DNA from: Prorocentrum cordatum
Taxonomy: Eukaryota; Sar; Dinophyceae; Prorocentrales; Prorocentraceae
Length of the DNA stretch: 62,000 nt
Reading direction: 5' to 3'
NCBI GenBank assembly: GCA_963575745.1
Contig: CAUYUJ010010380.1
Location: 177,501 to 239,500 of the forward strand
Below, piece after piece: positions 43,199-53,189 of the stretch; positions within the stretch are counted from its first letter, which is position 1, and every line of letters begins with the position of its first letter. Both the position numbers and the translations under genes were made by a program. The notes beneath the pieces were generated by a model that made no database searches, was not told the DNA's origin, and saw only the letters and a list, made by a program, of their open reading frames with translations.

Positions 43199-45982
43199 TC
43201 ACCGGCCCCCTGCCTGCAGCCGTTCCTGCTGCTTCAGGGCGCGCCTGCGAGCAATGTAGGCTTTGCGGTCCGCCGTTTTGGTGCGGCACTTCTTGTGCAT
43301 GGCTTTGTTGCGCAGCTTGCGGGAGTGGACCACGTCGGCCCGGGTGGTGTGATTTTTTCATGAACATGTTGGTGGCGGAGTACGCCATGTTGGTGATCTT
43401 GGGAGGCGGCATGCCTTTGCACTCCCGCCAGTGCTTCGTGGCTGCACTGAACCTTTGGGAGGCCGTGCGCCCCTGGAACGATCTCGGCGCTGGCCACCCA
43501 CAAGTGCACTTGTAGCAGTCCCCGGCCGCGTAGTCCAGGTCCAGCCCTTCCATCACCTCCTTGAACTCGTCCTGCAGTCCCATCACGCTCGCGGCGCCCT
43601 TGGAGCACACAGGATCAGCAGTCTTGGAACTTGCTGACTGCGCGCGGCCAGCGCCAGCAGAGCCAGCGGCGCTGAGGGAGAGGGCAAGCAGCGACAAGGC
43701 GTCCTCCTCCAAACCTTTCTTTTGGAGGCCCACGGCAGGGTACGGGAAGACATTGTCCCTCAACAGCTTCAGCGTGTTCTTGAACTCAGCCAGATCGGTG
43801 ACGCCTTCCTTCGGCTCCAGCCACTCGTAGTGATGGTCCTGGAGCTTCAGCCACATCTCCTTGGCCTTTGGCGTTGCCTTCGCTTCCCAGCCGTAGAGGG
43901 TCCACTGGGTTGACCCCTTCTGCTGGGACCAGACGTAGATGTCTGTCTTGCAGGCTTCCGAAAGCAACCGCACGGCGAGTGAGGTCGCCGGCGTGCCAGT
44001 GAGGCCAGCGGTCTCCGCATCCGTCATTGCGGCGCCGAATTTCTTCTTCAGGGCAATTGTATGCGTCAGGAGCCGGTGGGTGCCCTGCAGGCGGCCTTGA
44101 GGCTCGAAATACTTTGTGGCAGGGACCCCAGCCGTCGGCGAGACCGCCTGGAAACCGCGGGCCGCGGCTATGTAGAAGCAGTCGCCGTCGCCTCCACAAG
44201 GACGATTGTGGAAGAACTTCTTGAACGGTGGGTCGTGTGGACTGCCCACTGCTTGCCCGTCATGGCATTTGCGGCCCTGCGGAGCAGGCTCGCCTTTGGG
44301 AGGCGCCGCAGGTTTCTTGCCCTCCGTGTAGACCTCGGGCGCAGTGGCAGCATCCAGCTGGCCCTCGGAAGGGTGGACGGCGCATCTGCTTCGGGGAACT
44401 GCTCCGAGGGCTCAGCTTGCGGAGTGGGCTTCGGGGCGCCCCAGCGGCTGCGCGCAGTCTCCCCTTTAGCATCCTTGGTCTTGGCCGGCTTGGCGACGGC
44501 ACGAGCTGGGGCTCGCGTGACCACCATGCTGGAGGAGAAGCTGGAAGTAGTGGCGGGCGCACCGTCCTGTGCGTCCGCGAAGAACGTCCAGGCGCGAGGC
44601 CTTGCTCGGCAGGCCTGGGCAACGCGGAGGAAACCGCGTCCCGTTGCCCACTCCATCAGATCTGTCGGCGTGAGCCAATTCAGAGGCGTGTGCTTTTCGA
44701 ACCACTTCGTTAGCTCTGCAGCTCCCGGCGCAGTCGTAATTGAATTGACTACCCCGAGCCGGGCATTGTGATGAGGTCGATAGAGAAGAGCCCCGCGCTT
44801 GCCTGCACCAGCTGGCAGACGCGGTTGTAGTAAGCTTCGCCGCCTTGCCCTCGTCATCATCCCTGCGGCTGAACCACTCTGGCACCTCCTTGGAGCTCTG
44901 GGGCATCACGAAGCATCCAACCGGCGGGGTAATCTGCTTGGTCGCGTCGACGTGGCTTGTCGAACAGTCACCACGCAGGTGGCCTCCGATTCGTAGCTGA
45001 TCGCGCCACGCGTGCGGAAGGCCTTCTCCGCAGCGGCGTCGCCGAGGACCACCGCAGGGATGGTCTGGGGCTCGTTCTTGGCGTGCTGGTAGACCTGGTA
45101 GATGGCTTCTGAGGCGAACTCCTGCACCACTGTAATACGGAAAATGGCCACAGTATTTTTTTCGGGAACAATCGGGCTGTCGTCCGTTATCTTCGCATGC
45201 AGGGTCGTGCGCCGGCGCGCCTGGTCACCCGAGAAAAAGATCTGTGCTTTGGTCTTGACGGTGCCTTTTCGGCCCTTCCACCAGGACGACCTCGGGCCCC
45301 TGCGGGTCAAGGACCACCGCGGTGATGTTGGCCTCGTTGCCCATGGCCTTTCGGACTCGCTCGCTGGCCTCGTACTCGGCGCTGGTGAGCGCGAGCACGA
45401 CGAGCGGCTCCGTCTCCGACTCCATGACGGTCTTCGCCGTCGGGGCTGCGATGATCTTGGCCGTGCCCCACGGCTCGCTAACCAAGCGTTAGTTCGTCGA
45501 GCTCGAAAGGCTCGTGCCCCCTGGGGCCTCGGGGGGTTCCCAGGCGGGGGCATTCGGCTCGAAGGTCGCGATGACCTCGCGCAACTTGTTTACGACCTGG
45601 GCTTGGGTTTTCTGAGGATGAGGATGGGGAGCTCGGTGGGCTCCCTCCTCTTCCTCGGCTTGGCCTTGGCTTTCGCTCGGGGCTGGGCCGCCGGGGCGGT
45701 GGCCTGGCCCGTGAGCTCGATCTGGAGCTCCGCGACGGCGGTGGCCAGCGCTGAGAGCTGTGACTTCATGGTGCTTTCGGTGCGCAGGCGCTTGGCTCCC
45801 CTGCCGCCTCCCTTCCCTCCACCTCCGTAGATCGAATCCCCATGCTCTCGAGGTAATTCGGAAAACATGCCTTGGGTGAAAAGGTCCTTCTCGTCAGATC
45901 CCGTAGACGAGAGGTGGGTCACTAGAGACTCGATCGGCTCGAGCGTAAAAATGGACTCGTACTTGGTCGCATCGGTGGACAT
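43199..45982 (-). pseudogene. LINE C first ORF with OTU-type protease domain, frameshifted
   Basis: The ATG at 45982 starts STDATKYESIFTLEPIES, then a glycine-rich patch, a helix (MKSQLSALATAVAELQIEL) and a basic region. A middle part (about 45480-44920) reads TAKIIAAPTAKTVMESETEP and IVPEKNTVAIFRITVVQEFA across frames. The OTU-like domain lies at 44190-43820: NRPCGGDGDCFYIAAARGF supplies the Asp/Cys motif (Cys at about 44180) and KLQDHHYEWLEP supplies the His (about 43832), roughly 116 residues apart as in OTU cysteine proteases. Downstream is a C/H patch (GDCYKCTCGW...KHWRECKGM) and a basic end, HSRKLRNKAMHKKCRTKT, in another frame, stopping at 43199. An OTU protease could cleave the polyprotein or remove ubiquitin; that is inference. 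Several breaks make this copy nonfunctional. Confidence 0.65.
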
Positions 45983-46560
45983 GTACCCGCCGGGTCCCCC
46001 AAGTAAGAGTTGAAACGCCCCCAGAAATTGCACTGGTCGAAACTCTCCTTCCCCACAGGGCCCATGGACTGGACGAGGCCCCCTAGAAACTCGATCGGCT
46101 CGAGCGCGAAACTGTCGTACTCGTACTCGTTCGCGTCGGCGGTCGAACGGCTCCCCAGACCCCGTGGGTAACACACAAGAATATCCTCCGACACCTCCGA
46201 CAGCTCTCCAGAAGAGGAATCGAGACAATCCGCTCCGTCTGTGTATGCCTTACTGGCACTTTTCCAGCACATCGGGCCCGAGAGTGCAGCTCTTCGGCCG
46301 CTCGTTCGGTCCCCTTCGCGGCGCCACCGGGCCCAGCGAGCCAGAGACGCCCCCGCCGCCGCCAAGGCCACGATGGCGTAGACAGGGGGCTGCTGCTTGG
46401 TAGCCTGGTCGGTGTTGATGTAGGACATTTCCGTCCCCCTCCCAATGGTGGTCTCCGTCGCGGCCGCCGCACCCCAGCCAGCCATCGCACTGGCGGGGCG
46501 TCGGGCTCGAGGTTCGGACGCGGGTGTACGAGATTGCAAACAAAACCTTGCCATTCGGGT
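45983..46560 (-). pseudogene. Duplicated N-terminal segment upstream of LINE C ORF1
   Basis: The minus strand reads TADANEYEYDSFALEPIEFL followed by GPVGKESFDQCNFW. This parallels STDATKYESIFTLEPIESL and GSDEKDLFTQGMF of the ORF1 start just downstream, in a different frame. So the N-terminal motif is tandemly duplicated and the upstream copy is out of frame. The rest of the stretch is unrecognised. Confidence 0.55.
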
Positions 46561-47104
46561 GCTTTGCTAGGGTCATCTCTTCAGTCAAAGTTGGCCCAGG
46601 ATGGGCCGGGCCGGGATTGATGTTGGAGCATGTGGTTGGTGCCCTCCTAGGAGGGTGAATCTGGGGGGAAATGTGCGGGGCGGCATGAGATCTCTCATAT
46701 CCCCCACGGCCCCCTCCTCTTCCTATTCTATATTATTCTTCTTCTTCGTCTTCTTCGTCGTCTTCCTCCTCAAGACATTACGACCCCTGGCCCCCCTATC
46801 GTCCGCGCACATGCCCCGGGCCATGATGCGGTGACCCCACTCTTGATGGCCCCCTGTTCGACGCATCCGAAGATGGAGGCGCTCGCGGAGGCTCTCCGAG
46901 CCCCCTGGCAGGGTCGCGAGAGCGATGGCACTGGTGGTTGTGCTTCCTGCTTGGTGAAAGCTCCCGCCCCACCCTCCCTCCCTCTCTCCCTCCCTCCTCC
47001 TCCGTCCCTCCTCGTATCCCTCCTCATATCCCCCTTCCATTTTAGACAGGATTTCAGCAACTGTTTCTTTTATGGTGCTTACGATCCACTTGCATTCGGT
47101 GTTT
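46561..47104. other. No gene recognised
   Basis: Contains a TTCTTCGTC pyrimidine patch (46730-46770) and CTCCCTCC repeats (46970-47035). These may belong to the 5' region of LINE A. Confidence 0.4.
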
Positions 47105-47533
47105 CAAAATGGTATTCCCACTGCAGCAGGCCTCAGTTTCGGATCGGTGCGCTGCTCCTGTCGTTCAGAATGGAGCTCTCGCCCCAGCGCGGGCCACTTT
47201 TCTGGTTCGGAGTCTTGCTTCATTGTGGTACCCCCCATCATTTCTAAGATTCCGTCTTCCCCCGGTCCTCGTGCCCCTCCCGCCCCTTTTACTCCAGGTT
47301 CTGCTGGTGCTGCTGTCTCTGCTGTTCGTCCCGCCACAGCGCGGACTATTTTTTGGAATCCGAGTCATGATTCATCGTCGTCGCCCCCCCTTCAATTCCC
47401 CTCCTCCGCCTGCCGCTGGTCCTCCTTTCCCTCCCGATCCTTCCGCTTTAGTTCCTGCTGTTGCTGTTCGCCCTCATCTTTTTCTTCCCGCTGGTCCTCC
47501 TGCTCACCCGTTACCTCCTCCTCCTCCTCCTCC
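47105..47533 (+). promoter_or_regulatory. Upstream module of LINE A, with two tandem units of about 151 bp
   Basis: GGTATTCCCACTGCAGCAGG, CCTCAGTTTCGGATCGG and GTCGTTCAGAATGG at 47110-47175 match 53600-53665 upstream of LINE B. Two successive units follow (about 47187-47337 and 47338-47490). Both start CAGCGCGG, carry a T-run then TGG, GAGTC(T/A)TG and TTCAT, and become CCT- and CTGCTG-rich. A third relative lies at 53676-53830. The module ends in a CTCCTCC tract against the leader relict. By position it could supply promoter or trans-splice-acceptor function, as monomers do in mouse L1. It could instead be a shared insertion target. Confidence 0.6.
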
Positions 47534-47555
47534 CCCGTAGCCATTGTGGCTCAAG
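47534..47555 (+). other. DinoSL relict at the 5' end of LINE A
   Basis: Matches the consensus except position 13 (G for T) and a C at the variable first base. It follows CTCCTCCTCCTCCCC. The bases right after it, GCCATGG, give an ATG at 47559 in strong context. Confidence 0.85.
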
Positions 47556-47707
47556 GCCATGGCGCGCGGCGGCGTCCAAATGGATACCGCTGTGCCGCGG
47601 CCAGGACTCGAGATTCCTTTGCAGCCACCCCCAGGGCGAGCTGCCGCCAAAGACTGGTCCGCCTGGACCCACAGTTTTGTGCCCGCGAGGGCTCTCCATC
47701 GCAACGC

Positions 47708-49120
47708 ATGGCGGCCGAGGAGGAGCGGCGCAGGGCTGGTCGCGCGGGTGGCGGCCACCGTGGCCCTGGCGCTGCTGATGGGCGGAGGCGTGCTGACAAA
47801 GGCAAGGAGCAGCCACCCGCCGAGGACCTCCGCTCGGCCTCCCGCAGCACCAACGAGCGAGCTCCTGCGCGGAGGCGAGCTCGGCGGGGCCACCCGCGCT
47901 CCGACGGCGAAGCGGATGCCTCGGGCTCGCCGGCCAGTGATCGAGCACGCCATGGACCTGGGGGACTCGACCGTGCTGCACAGGATGAGCTTGCCGCTGC
48001 CTTCGAGGCCGCGGCCACCTTCCCCTCGCAGGAGCGGCAGGCCATGCAGGTGGAGCAGGCACCCACTGGCAACCCACAAGCTGGGCCTCAGCACGCTCCC
48101 CCTGACCCGTGGCAACGACCTGGTGGGGACCCGTGGCATGATCGAGCTGCTCCTGCCGACGGTCACGCTGTACCTCCTGCGGCGGGCACTCCCATCGGCG
48201 GGATGGCCACCCCCGTGGATGCTGGCGGCATGGACATGCAGGCCATGCTGCAGAGCTGTATTCGCCAAGCTACCGATGCCATCGCCGCTACTTCCATGGC
48301 ACAAGTCACGTCATGCCAGACGCAGCTGGTACGCATGTTTCAGACCCAGCAGGAGGCTGTCAACATATCCCTCGCAGTGCAGACGCGCGACATTGCTTCC
48401 ATCGGCCAGCGCGCCGACGCCCTGGAGGCGGAGCAGGCCGCCATGCGCAAGCAGATCGGCGACATCAACAAGGCCTTGGCCCTCGCGGAGAAAGAGTTGC
48501 CCCTCATGGACTTTCAAGAGCTGGAGGCGTGGTCTCGTCAACCCAACCCGCGGATCTTCTCGATCGGAGCGCCGCAGTTGGTTGGACCCGCCCAAGCGCT
48601 GCAAGGCCTGGAGGAGTGGATTCGGGCTGCTGGCCTCACCAACGACATGGTCCGCCTCGACCCTGCGGTCCCCTCCAAGCGCTTCAACGTCCTGGTGCAG
48701 GGCGGCGACGGTGTCGCACTACCGCGAGCCCAAGCTCTTGCACGGCAGCTACGTGACCCTGCCGGCAGGAACGGGTGGCGAGCCTTCTGCGCCCAGAGCG
48801 TCGGCGGTGGCACCGTCCCGCTGTACATCTCGCCCGACAAGTCACCGCAGCAAGTGCGAATGGAGATTCAGTCGAGGAGGCTCTCGGCCCTGTTGGCAGA
48901 AGCTCATCCTGATCTCTCTTTCAGTGCTCAGCGAGCCCGTGGCATCGTCACCTCTCAGGGCGTCAAGGTTGCCAAGCTCGAGATGGGCGAATCCCGCTAC
49001 ACCGACACGATCATCAGGTGGAACCCAGACATGGTTGCCAGGCTGCACATCGACAGGGAGTCCATCAACATGCAGTTCAAGAAGGCCTTCTCCTTCGAGG
49101 ACAATACCGAGTGGATTTAG
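47708..49120 (+). CDS. LINE A ORF1 protein, coiled-coil RNA-binding type
   Basis: 470 residues from the first in-frame ATG after the relict. Residues about 1-130 are Arg/Pro/Ala-rich and disordered (basic, suited to nucleic-acid binding). About 165-265 form a Gln-rich helix and coiled coil (QTRDIASIGQRADALEAEQA). About 325-440 look like a folded RNA-binding domain (KRFNVLVQGGDGVALPRAQA, GWRAFCAQSVGG and ISPDKSPQQVRMEIQSRR). This order, basic then coiled coil then RRM-like, is that of L1-type ORF1 proteins, which trimerise and coat the element RNA. The RRM assignment is by eye. Two earlier ATGs (47559, 47580) are in a different frame, so initiation here would need leaky scanning or an upstream frame change. 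It stops 61 bp before ORF2. Confidence 0.7.
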   Translation: MAAEEERRRAGRAGGGHRGPGAADGRRRADKGKEQPPAEDLRSASRSTNERAPARRRARRGHPRSDGEADASGSPASDRARHGPGGLDRAAQDELAAAFEAAATFPSQERQAMQVEQAPTGNPQAGPQHAPPDPWQRPGGDPWHDRAAPADGHAVPPAAGTPIGGMATPVDAGGMDMQAMLQSCIRQATDAIAATSMAQVTSCQTQLVRMFQTQQEAVNISLAVQTRDIASIGQRADALEAEQAAMRKQIGDINKALALAEKELPLMDFQELEAWSRQPNPRIFSIGAPQLVGPAQALQGLEEWIRAAGLTNDMVRLDPAVPSKRFNVLVQGGDGVALPRAQALARQLRDPAGRNGWRAFCAQSVGGGTVPLYISPDKSPQQVRMEIQSRRLSALLAEAHPDLSFSAQRARGIVTSQGVKVAKLEMGESRYTDTIIRWNPDMVARLHIDRESINMQFKKAFSFEDNTEWI

Positions 49121-49181
49121 CACCCCTCTGTGGGCGCCCTGGCGTCCCCCTGGCGGTCGACATGGCTTCCGTGGCCTTCAC

Positions 49182-52100
49182 ATGGCAGTGTGGAACGCCC
49201 GTGGCCCGCTCCACTCGGACGCGAGGCTGCGAAGACGCAAGCTGGCACTGCTCGCATCGTACATGAAGGTCAACGCCGTCATCGCTGCGCAGGAGGTCCA
49301 CGGCTCCGAGGACGCCCTCGGGATCTTCCTCCAGGCGCAGCCGCAGAAGTACTTGAGCTTCCTCTCGCCTGGCCCTTCTGCTGCCGTGGGTAGAGTCGCC
49401 TTTCTCGCCCCTCGACACGTCGATGAATGTCCAAGGGCGGAAGGACCCAGAGCCGAATCTCTGGGAAGCAGGGGCGCTGCGCCGCGGGAGGGTTCCCATG
49501 CGTGCGCTTCGCCTCCTGCATCATCCTTACCGACTCAAGATACCTGGTCAAGCACACGAACCTCCGCGTCTTCATCGGCAGCAAGTCGCCCCGACACCTG
49601 GTCAAGTACACGAAGTCCCCCGTCGACATCCACGTCAATGCCGAACTACACCCGGTCAAGCTCACGAAACGCCACTCCTGCCCTGCCGCCCTACCGCTTC
49701 GACATAGTGGCGGCCGGCCGCGCGGCGCTCCTCGCGATCACCGACAGCGCGGGCAAGTACAGCATGCAGATCTTCAACATCCACAACTACGACCTCAAGC
49801 CGCACGAGTTCTCTGCTATACAGCGCACTTGGTCCAGTGGCCTGGCGTGGGCGCGCCGTGACTCGTTGCATCGCATCTTCCTGGGCGTCGGGGACTTCAA
49901 CATTGCCTCCCGTCCGCCAGTCAGTCAACGTGCGCCCTCTGACGCTACGGCGTGGCGCCTACGACCTGATCACCGATGCCAACTTCGGCAACCTGCGTGG
50001 CGCCGTCTATTCGCTGCTGCCATGGAGGTTGAATCCCAATGGCCGACTCACTACGACAAGTCCTGCAAGCAGCTGTCCACGATTGACCGCATCTTCTTGG
50101 GCATCGACGCGCGCGCCATGCTTTCGGTCTCAACGATCCTGACCACTGCGAGGGATGCGATGGAGCTCTCCGAGGCGGGCATCAGTGACCACGCGCCTCT
50201 CGTCCTGCAGATTACTGCCGCTCGCCACGTCCCTCGAGACGAGCAGCCAATCCCGACGCACCTCTTCAACCACAGGAAGTACCCCGAGGCATACTCGCCC
50301 ATGCTGGACCACTGTGCCCTGGAGGGGGAAACGGCGGAAGGTCGTTGGAGAGCAGCGAAGCAGTGCATGAAGCTTGCTGCGCGACGTGTTCGGGGCGAAC
50401 AGTTGAGGACCAACTTCTCCCTCCTCGTCAAGGACTCCACGGTCGAGACCTCGCACATGGGTTTCAAATCGGCGGCGCGAGCCGTTTGGAGACAGGACGC
50501 TGTCCTTGCGGGTAGGCTTCTCGACTCCTGCCCCGCGCTGGCTGCCCACCTCCAAGTTACCGACGGCAACGTGCACATCGTGGACCCCAACAGCTTTGCC
50601 ACTAACTTCGACGCCATCGCCGAGCGGGTGCACTCTCTGAGAAGGCAGGCGGCGGAGGCCGCAGCTCGGACCGCCAACGTGCGCGACAGCGCAGCTTGGC
50701 GGAGAGTTGAACGCAAGGCCGCCAGACATGCGCAGCTATGGGTTCCGTGGCGGCGTCGCATGATCCTCTCGGGCTTGCGCGTGGACTCCGCCCCGTGTGC
50801 CGCCAAGGACTCGCAGGTGGCTCAGCACGTGGTCACCGACCCCGCGGGCATGAAGATGACTGTGGCGAACTACTGGAGTGAGATCTCCGCGAAGGTGCCG
50901 AATTCTGAACAGCTCAAGACACTGGACACATTATTGGACAAGCATGCACCGAGGAACCCTGTGGTGGAACTTCCTCAACCTGCCCTTCACAACCTGGAAC
51001 GTGCGGTCAGCAGGGCACCACCAAGCGCTGCGGGACCAGACCAGCTGACGCATGCAGCATGGCGCCGCAGCCCTGGAGCTTTGCAGCATCTCCATGGGCT
51101 CATGGAAGCCCTCTTCAACGACGGAGTGGCCCCGCTCGACCTCAACTGGTCGATCTTCATCTGCGTCCCTAAGGGAATGGAGGAGGACGACGTCCCAGAC
51201 TCCTGCACGCGCACGGCATCCACGGTGCGCACCCTCTCCCTCAAGAACTGCGACGCCAAGCTGATTGCGGCCTGCGCGGATCGAGGGCTCCAGCCCATTG
51301 CCACCTCATCTACTTCACCCGAGCAGAAGGGCTTCACTGCTGGGCGGCGTTTCGTCGACCACATCCCGTTCTTGGACGCGGAGTGCCGCAGGGAGGGCCT
51401 CCTTCCTGATGCTGTGACCCGCCGCCCCATGTTCCTGTCGTTCGACTTCCGCCAGGCCTTCCCTTCGCTCTTCAGGGAAGTCATCGAGAAGGTCCTCCCG
51501 CGCTTCGGGGTCCCGCTGGGCTTCCGCAGCGTGATCGAGGCGCTCTACAGCAACTGCCTCGCCTTCAGCTCCTTCCGTGCCGAGGGCACCAGTGCGGAGC
51601 TCGAGCCGTTGTTCGCGCTCATGTGCGGTATCATGCAAGGATGCCCGCTCTCTGGCACGGTCTGGCGCTTGGCCATGGATGCCCCCATCCGTGCCCTTCT
51701 GGCGGCGATCGCCGAGCATGGATCCCTCATGGCCTGCGCGGACGATCTCGGGATGCTGATCAAGAACGCGGTCGTCCTCCCGAGCATTGACCACACCTTC
51801 GTCTCCATAGAGCTCGCCTTCAATCTGCAGCTGGCGTTGCACAAGTGCGCGCTGGTCCCACTGTGGGAGGAGATCACGGACGACACACTGCAGAACGTCA
51901 AGTCCTTCCTCGCTGAGGAGGTCCCCCGCTGGCTGGGCTTCCGCATCGACTCCTCGGCCAAGTACCTGGGAACTCACCTGGGCCCTGGCGTCACGGACTT
52001 CGGCATCTGGAAGGCTGCGGCGGGGAAGTGGTGGACCCGCTGCTGGGAGCTGGCGCGCGCGGGCATGGCCACCAGCCTCGCGGCCCGCGCGTGCAACATC

Positions 52101-53153
52101 AACGCGCTGCCGTGCCTGTCGTACCTTGCGCAGTTCTACTTCATCGTGCCCGCCATCTGGAAGGTCGAGTTCACCTCCCTGCACCGCTTGCTGCGATTGC
52201 CGCCGTCGTCCATGCGCAAGGCTGACATCCTATCGTTGAGCGCGTGGTGTGGCTCACCGTCGCCGATTGGCCTCTTCCCATGCACGATCGCCGCGATGAT
52301 GCGCTCGGCGGAGAACACGGTGCGTGGATGGGAAGCTCACCTCCGCCACCTCCATGAAGCTGCAGTGGAGCATGTTCCGCTGACCGACGTGATCAAGGGC
52401 AACTGGTCCCCACCGTGGTGGCGGACGAGGAGGGCGATCGTGCAGAACTACGCCTTGATCTCGGATGCCTACGGCCAGCTCGACATTCCCAGACCGACGC
52501 TTGACACGATCGCGGTCCCGATCCCGAGCAGGTTCATCCAGAAGGCGAAGTCGGCGATGCTCCTGGAGACGAAGACGGCGGCTGCAGCCACTCCTCCCAG
52601 GAAGCCCAAACGCCAGGCCACGGCCGCTGCTGTTCTCCGTGGCTCGCTGTACCCCGAGGACCTCGTGCCCACCTTCCACCGCCGGCTGCGCAGGTGGGGG
52701 GTCGAGTGCTCGTTGCCCGTGCTGCGCGAGAGATGGCCTCCGCTGCGTAGCAAGCTGACGGAGGTCCGCCCTGCCTGGATGTGGTCGTGGATGCGCGCGG
52801 CGGTCAATGGCTGGACGACCTCGCGCCGCATGAGCGCCGTCATCGACGCACGCCCGTGCCTCTTCGGCTGCGACGACGAGGATGCGCTCGAGCACTACAT
52901 CCACTGCCCGATCCTTCGGGCGATGGCCGCGGGCGACACGGGAGCGGACGCCATCGGCAACGGCCTGGAGCTCCTCGGCTTCGGCGACGAGCTGTACCAC
53001 TCGAAGCGGCCCATCGCGGACTGCATCTACACCGTCGGCCTCATGTGCCAGTGCTACCACATCCAGAAGTATCGGATGGACGTGGGCCTGGCCGTGGGCG
53101 CCGACCAGCGGGCTAGCGTGAGGCTGGCCGCGCTCCATCGCATGCAGGCTTAG
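49182..53153 (+). CDS. LINE A ORF2: AP-endonuclease and reverse transcriptase
   Basis: 1323 residues. The endonuclease has MAVWNARG at the start, AQEVHG (residues 36-41), VGDFNIA (GDFN at 237-240) and SDHAPLVL (Asp336, His337), the metal and catalytic motifs of APE-type LINE endonucleases that nick the target. The RT has fingers PPSAAGPDQLTHAAW, motif A SFDFRQAFPSL (Asp755), motif B QGCPLSG (about 819) and motif C ACADDLGML (Asp854, Asp855). All catalytic aspartates are present. The C terminus has CLFGC...EHYIHCP (C1226, C1230, H1238, C1242), a C-x3-C-x7-H-x3-C pattern. Residues about 83-170 are odd: Ser/Thr-rich in this frame, while another frame reads naturally (see findings). The start is the ATG 61 bp after the ORF1 stop, but the frame is open back to 47544. 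Confidence 0.85.
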   Translation: MAVWNARGPLHSDARLRRRKLALLASYMKVNAVIAAQEVHGSEDALGIFLQAQPQKYLSFLSPGPSAAVGRVAFLAPRHVDECPRAEGPRAESLGSRGAAPREGSHACASPPASSLPTQDTWSSTRTSASSSAASRPDTWSSTRSPPSTSTSMPNYTRSSSRNATPALPPYRFDIVAAGRAALLAITDSAGKYSMQIFNIHNYDLKPHEFSAIQRTWSSGLAWARRDSLHRIFLGVGDFNIASRPPVSQRAPSDATAWRLRPDHRCQLRQPAWRRLFAAAMEVESQWPTHYDKSCKQLSTIDRIFLGIDARAMLSVSTILTTARDAMELSEAGISDHAPLVLQITAARHVPRDEQPIPTHLFNHRKYPEAYSPMLDHCALEGETAEGRWRAAKQCMKLAARRVRGEQLRTNFSLLVKDSTVETSHMGFKSAARAVWRQDAVLAGRLLDSCPALAAHLQVTDGNVHIVDPNSFATNFDAIAERVHSLRRQAAEAAARTANVRDSAAWRRVERKAARHAQLWVPWRRRMILSGLRVDSAPCAAKDSQVAQHVVTDPAGMKMTVANYWSEISAKVPNSEQLKTLDTLLDKHAPRNPVVELPQPALHNLERAVSRAPPSAAGPDQLTHAAWRRSPGALQHLHGLMEALFNDGVAPLDLNWSIFICVPKGMEEDDVPDSCTRTASTVRTLSLKNCDAKLIAACADRGLQPIATSSTSPEQKGFTAGRRFVDHIPFLDAECRREGLLPDAVTRRPMFLSFDFRQAFPSLFREVIEKVLPRFGVPLGFRSVIEALYSNCLAFSSFRAEGTSAELEPLFALMCGIMQGCPLSGTVWRLAMDAPIRALLAAIAEHGSLMACADDLGMLIKNAVVLPSIDHTFVSIELAFNLQLALHKCALVPLWEEITDDTLQNVKSFLAEEVPRWLGFRIDSSAKYLGTHLGPGVTDFGIWKAAAGKWWTRCWELARAGMATSLAARACNINALPCLSYLAQFYFIVPAIWKVEFTSLHRLLRLPPSSMRKADILSLSAWCGSPSPIGLFPCTIAAMMRSAENTVRGWEAHLRHLHEAAVEHVPLTDVIKGNWSPPWWRTRRAIVQNYALISDAYGQLDIPRPTLDTIAVPIPSRFIQKAKSAMLLETKTAAAATPPRKPKRQATAAAVLRGSLYPEDLVPTFHRRLRRWGVECSLPVLRERWPPLRSKLTEVRPAWMWSWMRAAVNGWTTSRRMSAVIDARPCLFGCDDEDALEHYIHCPILRAMAAGDTGADAIGNGLELLGFGDELYHSKRPIADCIYTVGLMCQCYHIQKYRMDVGLAVGADQRASVRLAALHRMQA

Positions 53154-53189
53154 GCGTGGCTGCAGCTCAACCTGCCCGCCGAGCTTCGT

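Noticed and set aside
47544-53153. One 1869-codon ORF as a single polyprotein
   Set aside because: The part before 49182 overlaps a better ORF1 in another frame and looks like a compositional shadow. I annotate ORF1 and ORF2 separately and keep the overlap as a finding.
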